Source: Acidimicrobiaceae bacterium | Lineage (GTDB): Bacteria; Actinomycetota; Acidimicrobiia; Acidimicrobiales; UBA8190 | Reading direction: 5' to 3' | Assembly (NCBI GenBank): GCA_003151475.1 | Contig: PLXQ01000059.1 | Location: 59,499 to 123,498 of the forward strand | Length of the DNA stretch: 64,000 nt | In this document: piece after piece, positions 34,470 to 43,791 of the stretch | How positions within the stretch are numbered: the first letter of the stretch is position 1 | How the letters are laid out: each line of letters begins with the position of its first letter | The notes under the pieces: generated by a model | Database searches by the model: none | Told to the model about the DNA's origin: nothing | What the model saw: the letters and a program-made list of their open reading frames with translations, nothing else | Made by a program: the position numbers and the translations under genes

Positions 34470-35045
34470 GTCACATCCTTCCTCTTCGCGAGGTAACCCC
34501 GACGATGGCGTCGAGAATAGGCGACACGAGCGTCCGCCTCCGGGTCGCTAACTTGGCGATCGAAAGCTGATCATTCGCCCTGGTGGCCGCCTGACCGAGG
34601 GCGTCTGAGCACCATGGCCAGTTGTCCACAACGCACCTCGGGCTCGTCTGGTCGGCCTCACCAATCTTCCTTCCTCTCCTCCCCCGACCCGTTCCCTCGA
34701 GGCTGGACTCCGACAGGGCCGTCAGACGGACCATTTAGGCGGCCACCTTCCACGCGCGCACTCGACGCGGGCCAAAATGCGCGTCACGTATGGTCGGTCC
34801 AGCCACCAATCGAACGGACTCGAAGTCTGCGTGCAGGCCACACCGCGTATTCGGGTTGTAGATAGATAGTCGAACGCGACATCTCCTGGCATGTCCGTCC
34901 CGGAGGGTAAGTCCTCAGGGGCCGCATGTGGGAATCACTCATCGTCGCCCCGAGCGTGTCCATGGGGATTCGCTGGACATCCGATTATCTCCTCCTCATG
35001 AGCCTCTTCTCTCTGGAGCTTGAACCCTTCGTCTTGCTCTGCAAC

Positions 35046-35060
35046 AGGGCTGAAAGTCCC
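35046..35060 (-). promoter_or_regulatory. DosR-type box, distal of a pair
   Basis: On the minus strand GGGACTTTCAGCCCT, one difference from GGGACYTTNGGCCCT. It lies 85 bases upstream of a second box, the paired arrangement seen in strongly induced DosR promoters. Confidence 0.7.
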
Positions 35061-35130
35061 ATCGTGACGTCAGCGCCGTACCCTCCGGGCACGACCGGAA
35101 CCGCCTCTGAACTGGTACAGGCCACCCGAT

Positions 35131-35145
35131 GGGACTTTCTCCCCT
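35131..35145 (+). promoter_or_regulatory. DosR-type box, proximal to the GNAT/ACS gene
   Basis: GGGACTTTCTCCCCT, two differences, ending 35 bases before ATG 35181. The spacing equals that of the PPOX gene box and supports this start codon. Confidence 0.7.
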
Positions 35146-35180
35146 GCCCCGACGCCAGTCGAAGAGGCATTCTTGGTGTG

Positions 35181-37886
35181 ATGGCCCCCACGAGCGATGA
35201 GACCCCGCAAGACGTCGACGTTCTGCTCAAAGATGGCTCGACGGCCCAACTTCGGCCCATCCGCCCTGACGATGCGTCCTCAGTGGTCTTGTTCCACAGT
35301 CGCTTGTCGGCAGAGAGCGTCCGGCTGCGGTTCTTCACAGCCCATCCCCACCTGTCAGAGGAGGAGGTCGATCGACTCACGCATTTGAGTGGAGGCGACG
35401 ATCTCGCCCTGGTGGCTCTCCGGGGTGACGACATCGTCGCCATCGCCCAATACGATCGTTCGCCAGAGAGTGATGAGGCGGAGGTGGCCTTCGTAGTGGA
35501 CGACCATTACCACGGGAAGGGTCTGTCCAGTCTCCTTTTGGAGCGTCTGGCCGCTGAGGCACGCCGCCATGGCATCAAACGGTTCGTGGCCCAAACCCTG
35601 TGGGAAAACCAAGCCATGCGTGATGTCCTCCACGACGCCGGATTTGCACCCAAGTTCAGTCATGACGCCGACTTGGTGAGTGTGGTGCTCGACATAGCCC
35701 CTTCTCCGGAGGCCGTCGCCGCGGCCGACGAACGCGACCGGGTAGCCGTCGTCCGGTCCATGGCCCGACTTCTCCAGCCAAGGTCGATCGCGGTCATTGG
35801 CGCGTCAAGAAGTCCGGGCACGATCGGCCACGAGCTGGTCACTAACCTCGTAATGGGAGGGTTCGGGGGTCCCGTCTACCCGGTGAACCCATCGGCAACC
35901 GCCGTGGCGAGCCTTCCCTGCTGGTCGACGATCGAAGATGTGCCCGGCGACGTCGACCTGGCAGTGGTGGCGGTGCCAGCCCCGGTCGTCGCCGACGTCG
36001 TCGCCGCCTGCGGACGCAAGCACGTGGGCGGGTTGGTCCTCATCTCCGCTGGGTTCGCCGAGACGGGCGCCGAGGGCGCCGTCGCCCAGCGTCACATCAC
36101 CCGGGTGGCCCACGCCAACGGGATGCGGATTATCGGACCCAACTGTTTCGGGGTCATCAACACGGACCCAGCGGTGTCCATGAACGCCACCTTCGCCGCT
36201 GGCCAGCCGATCCCCGGGGCGATCGGCTTCGCTTCCCAGTCGGGCGGCCTCGGCATCGCCATTCTGGCCGAGGCCCACTCACGGGGCCTGGGACTGTCGT
36301 GCTTCGTCTCAATGGGCAACAAGGCCGACGTAAGTGGGAACGACCTGCTCACCTGGTGGGAGCAGGACGACGCCACCAGGGTCATCCTGCTCTACCTCGA
36401 GTCCTTCGGGAACCCCCGGAAGTTCAGCCGTATCGCCCGACGTGTCGGGCGCCAAAAGCCGATCGTGGCGGTGAAGAGCGGGCGCTCGAGCGCCGGCACC
36501 CGGGCCGCTTCCTCGCACACCGCCGCCTTGGCCAGCTCAGAGCAGGCCGTGGACGCCCTGTTCCGCCAGACCGGCGTAGTCCGAGTCGACACCATCGAGG
36601 AGCTCTTCGATGTCGCCGCCGTGCTCGTCGACCAACCGTTGCCGTCTGGCCGACGCGTGGCGGTCATGGGGAACGCCGGCGGACCGGGCGTGCTAGCCGC
36701 GGATGCATGCAGCGCGTTCGGGCTCGTCGTTCCCGAGCTCTCGCCCACGGTCCAGGAGGAACTGCGTGCCCGGCTCCCAGATTGGGCCGGGCTGAGCAAT
36801 CCGATCGACCTCGTGGCGTCCGCCACGGCCGAGACCTATCGTCGTTGCCTCGAAATCCTATTGGGAAGCGACGAGGTGGACAGCGTCGTCGTGATTTTCA
36901 CTCCGCCGCTTGGGACCCAGGCCGACGACGTCGCGTCGGCGGTGGCCCGCGCCGTGGCCGACGCCGATGCGGCCGGCTGGCATGCGCCGGTCGTAACCAC
37001 GTTCCTAGGATCGCCGCTGGCCGCCGCAGTCTTGCACGCCGAGCGCCGCTCAATCCCAAATTTCGGCTATCCAGAGACGGCCGTGCGGGCCCTGGCACAC
37101 GTCGTCGACTACGCGCAGTGGCGGAGGCGGCCTCCCGGAATCATTCCCCGCCTCGACGGTGTGGACGCCAATGAAGCCCGTCGACGAGTGCTATCCGCCG
37201 CCCAAGAAGGAGCGGAATGGATTACCGGGACCGATGCCATGGAGGTTCTCTCTGCCTACGGCATCGATTGCGTCCCGACCATCTCAGTGTCCGATGTTGA
37301 CGAGGCTGTAGCTGCCTCGACGGTAGGCCTGCCTGTCGTAGTGAAGGCATTCGGTCCTGACCTGGTCCACAAAACTGAGGTTGGCGCGGTTCGGCTTGAC
37401 CTCCGGACGGAAGGCGAGGTGCGGGAGGCCTTCGAGTCCATGCGACGATCTCTGGGATCCGCAATGGTCGGCGCTGTCGTCCAGCCGATGATTCACGACG
37501 CAGTGGAGACAATCGTCGGGTTCGCCGTCGACCCCGCTTTTGGGCCCCAAGTCCTGTTCGGTCTGGGCGGAACGGCGGTGGAACTGCTGGGTGACCATGT
37601 CTCACGCCTGACGCCGCTCACCGATGTCGACGCGCGTGACATGGTCCTCGGGCTGCGGGGAACCCCGCTTCTCACCGGGTTCCGAGGGAGTGCGCCTGTC
37701 GACCTCGACGCGCTGACCGACCTCGTGCTTCGCATGGGAAGGTTGGCCGAAGATCTGCCCGAGCTGATCGAAGCCGACTGCAACCCGGTCATGGCCACCC
37801 CGGGCGGCGCCATGGTCGTCGACGCGCGGCTCCGCGTGTCGACCCAACCGCTCGAGGCACCCGACGACTCCCGGCACCTCAAATAG
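35181..37886 (+). CDS. GNAT acetyltransferase fused to ADP-forming acyl-CoA synthetase
   Basis: 901 residues from ATG 35181. Residues about 1-165 are a GNAT domain (VVDDHYHGKGLSSLLLERLAAEARRHGI is the acetyl-CoA loop). It is followed by a CoA-binding Rossmann domain (RSIAVIGASRSPGTIGHELVTNL), a succinyl-CoA-ligase-like domain with GFASQSGGLG, and a C-terminal ATP-grasp (VKAFGPDLVHKTEVGAV). Domain order is reversed relative to enteric Pat/YfiQ, where GNAT is last. Relatives acetylate acyl-CoA synthetases or make acetate and ATP from acetyl-CoA. Two boxes upstream suggest induction at low oxygen. Confidence 0.9.
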   Translation: MAPTSDETPQDVDVLLKDGSTAQLRPIRPDDASSVVLFHSRLSAESVRLRFFTAHPHLSEEEVDRLTHLSGGDDLALVALRGDDIVAIAQYDRSPESDEAEVAFVVDDHYHGKGLSSLLLERLAAEARRHGIKRFVAQTLWENQAMRDVLHDAGFAPKFSHDADLVSVVLDIAPSPEAVAAADERDRVAVVRSMARLLQPRSIAVIGASRSPGTIGHELVTNLVMGGFGGPVYPVNPSATAVASLPCWSTIEDVPGDVDLAVVAVPAPVVADVVAACGRKHVGGLVLISAGFAETGAEGAVAQRHITRVAHANGMRIIGPNCFGVINTDPAVSMNATFAAGQPIPGAIGFASQSGGLGIAILAEAHSRGLGLSCFVSMGNKADVSGNDLLTWWEQDDATRVILLYLESFGNPRKFSRIARRVGRQKPIVAVKSGRSSAGTRAASSHTAALASSEQAVDALFRQTGVVRVDTIEELFDVAAVLVDQPLPSGRRVAVMGNAGGPGVLAADACSAFGLVVPELSPTVQEELRARLPDWAGLSNPIDLVASATAETYRRCLEILLGSDEVDSVVVIFTPPLGTQADDVASAVARAVADADAAGWHAPVVTTFLGSPLAAAVLHAERRSIPNFGYPETAVRALAHVVDYAQWRRRPPGIIPRLDGVDANEARRRVLSAAQEGAEWITGTDAMEVLSAYGIDCVPTISVSDVDEAVAASTVGLPVVVKAFGPDLVHKTEVGAVRLDLRTEGEVREAFESMRRSLGSAMVGAVVQPMIHDAVETIVGFAVDPAFGPQVLFGLGGTAVELLGDHVSRLTPLTDVDARDMVLGLRGTPLLTGFRGSAPVDLDALTDLVLRMGRLAEDLPELIEADCNPVMATPGGAMVVDARLRVSTQPLEAPDDSRHLK

Positions 37887-37950
37887 ACAGGGGCCGGCCC
37901 GATAGGACCGACCCCGCGACTGGGTCCGCCATGGTCGTCGCAGGGCGGTC

Positions 37951-38406
37951 TTACTGATGAGGCCACTCGGGAGGAACCACAACGACGGGGCGGTCGGCCT
38001 GGTGGACGAGCTGCTGACTGGTACTACCGATCATCAGACCCGGAGAGCCACCGGCACCCCTCCGACCCACCACTACGAGGTCAGCCGCCTGCTCGCGCGC
38101 GGCGGTCAGCAGTGTGTGCACAGGCTCGCCGTCCACCACCAGGTAGCGATGAGCGATCGAGGAACGTGCGAGCGGACGGCACCACTCGTTCTTCAGCCGA
38201 ACCGCCACCTCGTTGCGGTGACCGGTCGACGGTACAACCGATTGTCCGCCTAAATGGGTCAACAGTCCGAGCGCATGGACGGCGACGATCTCACTACCGG
38301 AATCCTCGGCACCCGAATCCTCGACGAGGGCCACAGCCCAAGCTAGGGCTCGCCGAGAATTCTCCGATCCGTCGATGCCGACAACGATGCGGCGAGGAGC
38401 ATTCAT
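37951..38406 (-). CDS. Universal stress protein (UspA fold)
   Basis: 151 residues. IVVGIDGSENSRRALAWAVALVEDSG at the N-terminus and LVVVGRRGAGGSPGLMIGSTSQQLVHQADRPVVVVP near the end. The nucleotide loop is GRRGAGGSPGLMIGST, a functional-looking variant. The ATG overlaps the stop of the upstream hypothetical gene (ATGA). Last gene of the gap-hypothetical-usp operon. Confidence 0.92.
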   Translation of the reverse strand: MNAPRRIVVGIDGSENSRRALAWAVALVEDSGAEDSGSEIVAVHALGLLTHLGGQSVVPSTGHRNEVAVRLKNEWCRPLARSSIAHRYLVVDGEPVHTLLTAAREQAADLVVVGRRGAGGSPGLMIGSTSQQLVHQADRPVVVVPPEWPHQ

Positions 38407-38858
38407 GCTTCCACCTCAGACCAGCCGTGTCGAAGACCGGGTTGGCGGCGAGCGCGCCTCTTCAATGCCGCGCGGACCTCCCTCACGAGGTCTGAGGGCG
38501 AGCGGGCCATCGGAGTGTCAGAGCACCAGGCCAGCTCGATGGGGACGAGGACGTCAACCTGCATTCGACGAACCGCGTCTCGGTTGTCACCTCCGGCGTG
38601 CAAGAGCTCAGTGGCCAGGAACGATGTTGCTTGAGCCCACCCATCGCTCAGATCCTGGCCCCGGGCCCGGTCGAACTCGTGGTGGGCCATTCGTGTCAGG
38701 TCCTCCAACTCGGCGTGGGCGATCGCATTGAGCCATGCCCAGGGTGGCGGCCGCATGCCTGCGCGCTCGACAAGCTCGCCGAAGCCACCGGCGAGAAACG
38801 CCTCGCACTCCTCGGTTAGCGAGCCTGGTCCTCTCATCCGACCGTGCTTCCCGATCAT
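38403..38858 (-). CDS. Hypothetical protein (151 aa) between gap and usp
   Basis: ATG 38858 follows AGAGGAGGTGCG, a strong ribosome-binding site; a GTG at 38885 also fits the frame. Helical, acidic/basic product (LTEECEAFLAGGFGELVERAG, LEDLTRMAHHEFDRARGQDL). No family recognised. Sandwiched between gap and usp and overlapping the latter, so it is co-transcribed and probably stress-related. Confidence 0.6.
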   Translation of the reverse strand: MIGKHGRMRGPGSLTEECEAFLAGGFGELVERAGMRPPPWAWLNAIAHAELEDLTRMAHHEFDRARGQDLSDGWAQATSFLATELLHAGGDNRDAVRRMQVDVLVPIELAWCSDTPMARSPSDLVREVRAALKRRARRQPGLRHGWSEVEA

Positions 38859-38885
38859 CGCACCTCCTCTGTCGCGAACCAGCAC

Positions 38886-39899
38886 CTACGGCCTCGGCGC
38901 GGCGCCGACCTTGGCTGCCAGCTCCGCCAACCGGTTGGCGTAACCCCATTCGTTGTCGTACCAACCAAGCACCTTGACGAGCCGTCCTTTCACCATAGTG
39001 AGATCGGCGTCAAAAACACACGAGGCCGGCGACCCGACAATGTCACTCGACACCAGGGGCTCGTCGGCGTACTCAAGGACACTCTCGAGGGGTCCGCCGG
39101 CTGCGGCCTCTTTGTACGCGTCTTGCACATGGGCGACCGTGACTTTCGAGGTCACGTTTGCCACCAAGTCGGTGATCGAGCCATCGGGCACTGGCACTCT
39201 CAAGGCCAACCCGTCGAGTCGGTCCTGTACTGCCGGAAGGACGAGGCCTGTCGCCCGAGCCGCGCCGGTGGTGGTGGGGACGATGTTGACAGCGGCCGCC
39301 CGTGCACGTCTCGGATCCTTGTGGAGTCCGTCTACCAGTTGCTGATCGCCCGTATAGGCATGGACTGTGGTCATGAAGCCTTCCTCGAGGCCGAAGGCGT
39401 CGTCGATCACCTTGGCCAGTACCGCCAGACAATTGGTCGTGCACGACGCATTGGAGACGACCACATGCCGGACAGGGTCGAAGGAATCGTCGTTCACGCC
39501 CATGACGAAGGTGGCATCGGCTCCCTTGGACGGCGCCGAGACGATGACCCGCGGTGCGCCGGCATCGAGATGGCCCGCGGCGTCGTCACGGGCGGTATAA
39601 CGCCCCGTGGCCTCGACCACGACATCAACCTCGAGTTTGGCCCACGGTAGGACCTTGATCTCGTGCTCGGCGGGCAGGAGGATGCGGCGGCCACCGACCA
39701 CCATGACATTGCCATCGATGGCCACCGTCCGGTCGAATCGTCCATACACGGAGTCGCGGGCCAGGAGTCGGGCCAGTGCCTCGGGCGGTCCGAGGTCATT
39801 GATCGCCACCACCTCGAGGTCGAGTTCGTGACGTTGCATCGCTCGGAAGAGCGCGCGCCCCGTCCGACCGAACCCGTTGATCGCCACTCGAATGGCCAT
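38886..39899 (-). CDS. gap: Glyceraldehyde-3-phosphate dehydrogenase
   Basis: 337 residues. NAD-binding start IRVAINGFGRTGRALFRA, active-site SNASCTTNCLAVLAKV with the catalytic Cys, and C-terminal VLGWYDNEWGYANRLAEL. Full family length; glycolysis/gluconeogenesis. First gene of a minus-strand operon with a hypothetical protein and a UspA protein, and preceded by a DosR-type box at 40022-40036. A GAPDH controlled with stress genes suggests a dedicated isoenzyme for low-oxygen metabolism; the housekeeping copy is not visible here. Confidence 0.95.
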   Translation of the reverse strand: MAIRVAINGFGRTGRALFRAMQRHELDLEVVAINDLGPPEALARLLARDSVYGRFDRTVAIDGNVMVVGGRRILLPAEHEIKVLPWAKLEVDVVVEATGRYTARDDAAGHLDAGAPRVIVSAPSKGADATFVMGVNDDSFDPVRHVVVSNASCTTNCLAVLAKVIDDAFGLEEGFMTTVHAYTGDQQLVDGLHKDPRRARAAAVNIVPTTTGAARATGLVLPAVQDRLDGLALRVPVPDGSITDLVANVTSKVTVAHVQDAYKEAAAGGPLESVLEYADEPLVSSDIVGSPASCVFDADLTMVKGRLVKVLGWYDNEWGYANRLAELAAKVGAAPRP

Positions 39900-40021
39900 T
39901 TGATACGCCCCTTCTGACGAGACACCTTGCTTGTTCTCGATGTGGCAACTCCGGTTGACTACCAGAAACGCCCGACAAACTCCGCTACCGCCATCAGAAC
40001 GTCACTCGACCCTTCGGCACC

Positions 40022-40036
40022 AGGGTCCAAGGTCAC
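40022..40036 (-). promoter_or_regulatory. DosR-type box upstream of gap
   Basis: On the minus strand GTGACCTTGGACCCT, two differences, 123 bases before the gap start. Confidence 0.55.
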
Positions 40037-40118
40037 GATCCAGTGACTGACGCCCCCCGAGTCAGATATGTCTGTGGCTCTTCCCGAATCCCTGTTGGGA
40101 CCTCTCTCCCCGCCGGAG

Positions 40119-40133
40119 GGGACTTTTGGCCCT
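40119..40133 (+). promoter_or_regulatory. DosR-type box upstream of the arginine-deiminase operon
   Basis: GGGACTTTTGGCCCT, an exact match to GGGACYTTNGGCCCT, 75 bases before the GTG of the antiporter gene. Confidence 0.8.
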
Positions 40134-40207
40134 ACTGCCCAAGGACTCAGTGGGACGAGGATGGCCGGGTCAGACGATAGGTCCGTCCGGGCCCAGGAAG
40201 CAGGTGA

Positions 40208-41686
40208 GTGAAATTGGCGATTGCCGATTCCAGACCGAACCCCAATCAGGACAAGGCAAGGTCGGCCTCGCCTCCCGAACGACCGCTCTCACCGCGCAAC
40301 GAGCAGAAAGCCCATACCTTGGGGCTGACGTCGGCCACCGGGCTCGTCATCGGCAGCATCGTGGGGACCGGGGTGTTCACGATGCCGGCCGTGATGGCCG
40401 GTGCCGGCACCATGTCCCTCGTCGTCCTGGGCGTCATCGCCATCGGCGCGCTGCTCCTGGGCGTGTTGTTCGGCCAGCTGACCAAGCGGATACCCAACAG
40501 CGACGGCGGGGTCTACGCCTACTCACGCCACGAGTTCGGCGACTTCGCCGGCTACCTCGTGGGCTGGTGCTACTGGATCCAGTCCTGGGCCGGTAACGCC
40601 GCCATCGTCTCCTCATGGGTGTTCTACGTGGACGCCCTGTTCAACATCACCCACCCGGCCGGCATGGAGAACTGGGGCATCGCCCTCGTCGGACTGTGGG
40701 TCCCGGCCATCGTGAACCTGGTCGGGGTCCGGCAGATGGCGTGGTTCCAGAACACCACCGTCGTCCTCAAGTTCCTGCCCCTGCTCTTCGTGGGCGTGGT
40801 GGGCTGGTTCTTCGTCAAGTCGGTCAACTTCGGCGGCTTCAACATGTCGGGCGGGAGCCTCTACAGCGGCATCGGCATCGCCGCCGGCGTGGCGCTGTTC
40901 TCCTTCATCGGGGTAGAGGCGGCCGCCATCACGGCCAAGCGGGTAAGAGACCCCCGCCGAAACGTCGGTCGGGCGTCGGTCCTCGGCACCGCTGCCAGTG
41001 CCATGCTGTACGTGCTGGTGACGGCGGCGGTGTTCGGGCTGGTGCCCCACCACGCCCTGCTGGGCAACGGGTCACCGTTCGTGAACGCCTTCCAGGGCAT
41101 CTTCCACCACGGAACCTGGCCCGGGAAGTTCATCGCCGCCCTGGCCGTCATCTCCGGCATCGGGGCCCTGAACGGTTGGACCCTGATCGTCACCGAGACG
41201 TCACGGGCCATCGCCCAGGACGACCTCTTCCCCCGGCCCTTCGCCTGGTCGGACCGCAAGGGCACGGCCTGGTTCGGCATCCTGGTCGGCACCGCGCTGC
41301 CGTCGCTGCTCATGCTGTGGCGCTACGAAACGAGCACGGGCCTGACGGTGTTCACCTACCTGGTCGACCTCACCGTGGTCACTGTGGCCATCCCCTACTT
41401 CTTCTCGGCTATCGCCCAGCTCACCTATCTCGTCTCCCGGCGCCGGCGCGTCCAGGGCTGGACGTTGGCCCGTGACCTGTCGGTGGCCGGGGCCAGTGTG
41501 CTGTTCTCGATGTGGGTGACGTTCGCCTCGGGCTACCAGGTCGTCTACCAGGCCCTCGTGGTGTTGCTGGCCGGTCTCATCCTCTACGCCTTCTTGAACG
41601 CCCGCCGTCAGCGTCTCGGTGAGGCGACCGAGCCGGTGGACAATCCCCCGGAGGAGCCGGTGGCGGCGCTCCCCAGGTCGGCCTGA
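40208..41686 (+). CDS. APC-family amino-acid antiporter (arginine/ornithine-type)
   Basis: 492 residues from GTG 40208. Twelve or so membrane helices; the signature TLGLTSATGLVIGSIVGTGVFTMPAVMAGAG matches the first helix of the basic amino acid/polyamine antiporter family (ArcD/YjdE class). First gene of the arc operon, so it is most likely the arginine-ornithine exchanger feeding the deiminase pathway; substrate inferred from context. Confidence 0.87.
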   Translation: MKLAIADSRPNPNQDKARSASPPERPLSPRNEQKAHTLGLTSATGLVIGSIVGTGVFTMPAVMAGAGTMSLVVLGVIAIGALLLGVLFGQLTKRIPNSDGGVYAYSRHEFGDFAGYLVGWCYWIQSWAGNAAIVSSWVFYVDALFNITHPAGMENWGIALVGLWVPAIVNLVGVRQMAWFQNTTVVLKFLPLLFVGVVGWFFVKSVNFGGFNMSGGSLYSGIGIAAGVALFSFIGVEAAAITAKRVRDPRRNVGRASVLGTAASAMLYVLVTAAVFGLVPHHALLGNGSPFVNAFQGIFHHGTWPGKFIAALAVISGIGALNGWTLIVTETSRAIAQDDLFPRPFAWSDRKGTAWFGILVGTALPSLLMLWRYETSTGLTVFTYLVDLTVVTVAIPYFFSAIAQLTYLVSRRRRVQGWTLARDLSVAGASVLFSMWVTFASGYQVVYQALVVLLAGLILYAFLNARRQRLGEATEPVDNPPEEPVAALPRSA

Positions 41687-41782
41687 ACCGGCCGAGTCGC
41701 AAACGACAAACGACAAGAGAACCCCGAGAGATCGACGCAAACCGAGCCGAAAGCAAATATTTCGACAGAACGAGGAGCAATC

Positions 41783-42574
41783 ATGGGGTCGAAGAAAGCC
41801 CTGGTCCGACGGATCAGCCCCCGGCTAGCCGAGGGGATCGTCACCACCATCGAACGCCAGGCAGTCGATGTGCACCTGGCGGCTAAGCAGTGGAACGGCT
41901 ACGTGGAGGCCATGGAGGGCGCTAACTGGGAGATCATCGAAGTTCCCCCGGCCGACGGGTGCCCAGACGGGGTCTTCATCGAGGACGACGTGGTCGTGTT
42001 CCGCAACGTGGCCGTCATCACCCGCCCGGGTGCGAACTCCCGCCGGCCGGAGGTTGCCGGGATGGAAGCGGCGGTGGAGGAACTTGGATGCTCCATCAAC
42101 CGGATCCGGTCTCCCGGGACGCTCGACGGGGGTGACGTGCTGAAGATCGGCGACACCATCTATGTCGGCAGTGGAGGGCGGACCAACGCCGACGGCCTCC
42201 GTCAGCTGCGCAGCATCCTCGGACCGTTAGGGGCCAAGATCATCGCCGTTCCCGTGCCCGTCCACAAGGCGCTGCACCTGAAGTCGGCGGTGACCGCCCT
42301 CCCCGACGGAACGATCATCGGCTACCCGCCCCTCGTCGACGATCCCGATTTCTTCCCCCGCTTCGTGCCCGTGCCGGAGGAGTCGGGAGCCCACGTGGTG
42401 GACCTCGGCGGGAACAAGATCCTGATGGCCGCCGACTGTCCGCGCAGGATAGAGCTCTTCGCCGGGCTCGGCTACGACCCCGTTACCGTCGACATCAGCG
42501 AGTTCCAGAAACTCGAGGGCTGCGTGACGTGCCTGTCTGTGCGTCTGCGTGAGTTGTCAGGAATCGAATCATGA
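41783..42574 (+). CDS. Dimethylarginine dimethylaminohydrolase (DDAH)-like enzyme
   Basis: 263 residues. Guanidine-modifying fold with the pattern of [26 protein letters not shown], His165 in [12 protein letters not shown] and catalytic Cys250 in [12 protein letters not shown] hydrolyses methylated arginines to citrulline plus methylamines. Here its gene overlaps arcA (ATGA), so its citrulline could feed directly to the carbamoyltransferase. Length is typical (about 255). Confidence 0.85.
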   Translation: MGSKKALVRRISPRLAEGIVTTIERQAVDVHLAAKQWNGYVEAMEGANWEIIEVPPADGCPDGVFIEDDVVVFRNVAVITRPGANSRRPEVAGMEAAVEELGCSINRIRSPGTLDGGDVLKIGDTIYVGSGGRTNADGLRQLRSILGPLGAKIIAVPVPVHKALHLKSAVTALPDGTIIGYPPLVDDPDFFPRFVPVPEESGAHVVDLGGNKILMAADCPRRIELFAGLGYDPVTVDISEFQKLEGCVTCLSVRLRELSGIES

Positions 42575-43791
42575 CCCTCGGCGTCCACTCCGAAGTCGGG
42601 CAGCTCCGGCAAGCGATTCTGCACCGTCCGGGGAACGAGCTCTCGAGGCTCACACCCGACAACGTCGAAGAGCTCCTCTTCGACGACGTGATGTGGGCCA
42701 AGAAGGCCCGCGAGGAGCATGATGCGTTCGCCCAGGAGCTCCGCGACAAAGGTGTCCAGGTCCTCTACTACGGAGAGTTGCTGGCGGAAACCCTGGAGAT
42801 GTCGAAGGGCCGCTCGTTCGTGCTCGATCGTATGTGTACCCCGGAGATGGTCGGACCCGCTCTCGTCGAACCACTGCGGAGGCTGTTCGAGGACACCGAC
42901 GGCACCACGCTGGCCGGCTACCTCATCGGCGGTGTCTTGAAGGCCGATCTCCACCCGGGGCGAGTCCACAGCCTGAAATGGTCGACGCTGCGGGCGGATG
43001 ACTTCGTCCTCCCGCCCCTGCCCAACCATCTGTTCCAGCGGGACAACTCCTGTTGGATCTACGGCGGTGTCACCGTCAACCCCATGGCCAAGCCGGCTCG
43101 CCAGCGCGAGTCGCTGCACACCCGGGCCATCTACCGGTTCCACCCCCACTTCGCCTCGGAAGACTTTGCCGTCTACTACGGCGACGACGACGAGAACCAC
43201 CTGCCGGCCACGGTCGAGGGTGGGGACGTCCACGTCCTCGGCCACCGGGCCGTCCTCGTGGGCATGGGCGAGCGGACGACGCCGATGGCGGTCGAGATCG
43301 TGGCTCAAGCGGTATTCGCCAAGGGCCAGGCCGATCGTGTCATCGCCGTGGCACTGCCCAAGTCGCACGCCACGATGCACCTGGACACGGTGATGACGAT
43401 GCTCGACCGGGATACGTTCGTGCTCTATCCCTACATGGAGAAGGCGTTCCACTCGTGGACACTCACGCCCGCCGACGAGCCGGGGCGCCTCGACGTTACG
43501 CGGAACCACAATCTGTGGGAGACGTTGGCCGAAGTGCTCGAGGTGGGCGCCGTGCGGGTGCTCACCACTGACGAGGACGTCCGGGCGGCCGAGCGCGAGC
43601 AATGGGACGACGGGACGAACTTCCTGGCGGTGGCACCCGGAGTGATCCTCGGATACGACCGCAACGTGGCCACCAACACCATGCTGCGCAAGCACGGCAT
43701 CGAGGTCGTGAGCGTGGCCGGAAGCGAGCTCGGTCGTGGCCGCGGTGGTCCGCGGTGCATGACGTGCCCGATCGAAAGGGATTCGGCATGA
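42571..43791 (+). CDS. arcA: Arginine deiminase
   Basis: 406 residues. [22 protein letters not shown] start, [27 protein letters not shown] and [11 protein letters not shown] motifs, catalytic Cys in [10 protein letters not shown] near the C-terminus. Converts arginine to citrulline and ammonia. Overlaps the DDAH and carbamoyltransferase genes by four bases on each side. Confidence 0.95.
   Translation: MTLGVHSEVGQLRQAILHRPGNELSRLTPDNVEELLFDDVMWAKKAREEHDAFAQELRDKGVQVLYYGELLAETLEMSKGRSFVLDRMCTPEMVGPALVEPLRRLFEDTDGTTLAGYLIGGVLKADLHPGRVHSLKWSTLRADDFVLPPLPNHLFQRDNSCWIYGGVTVNPMAKPARQRESLHTRAIYRFHPHFASEDFAVYYGDDDENHLPATVEGGDVHVLGHRAVLVGMGERTTPMAVEIVAQAVFAKGQADRVIAVALPKSHATMHLDTVMTMLDRDTFVLYPYMEKAFHSWTLTPADEPGRLDVTRNHNLWETLAEVLEVGAVRVLTTDEDVRAAEREQWDDGTNFLAVAPGVILGYDRNVATNTMLRKHGIEVVSVAGSELGRGRGGPRCMTCPIERDSA

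Larger units (their letters stand above)
34470..35180. other. Intergenic stretch of about 700 bases carrying two DosR-type boxes
   Basis: No convincing gene. An 87-codon minus-strand frame (34471-34734) ends one base before the PPOX start, but has Arg-rich, unconvincing content. The right half is the regulatory region of the GNAT/acyl-CoA synthetase gene, with boxes at 35046 and 35131. The open frame from 34926 into that gene is a chance upstream extension. Confidence 0.5.
39900..40207. other. Divergent regulatory region between gap and the arc operon
   Basis: About 310 bases with no gene. It contains a DosR-type box pointing to gap (40022-40036) and a strong one pointing to the arc operon (40119-40133), plus a weaker partial copy near 40097-40111. 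Confidence 0.6.

Noticed and set aside
34926..35180. Upstream extension of the GNAT/ACS protein to 34926
   Set aside because: The extra 85 residues are not protein-like and would put both regulatory boxes inside the gene; ATG 35181 fits the 35-base box spacing.
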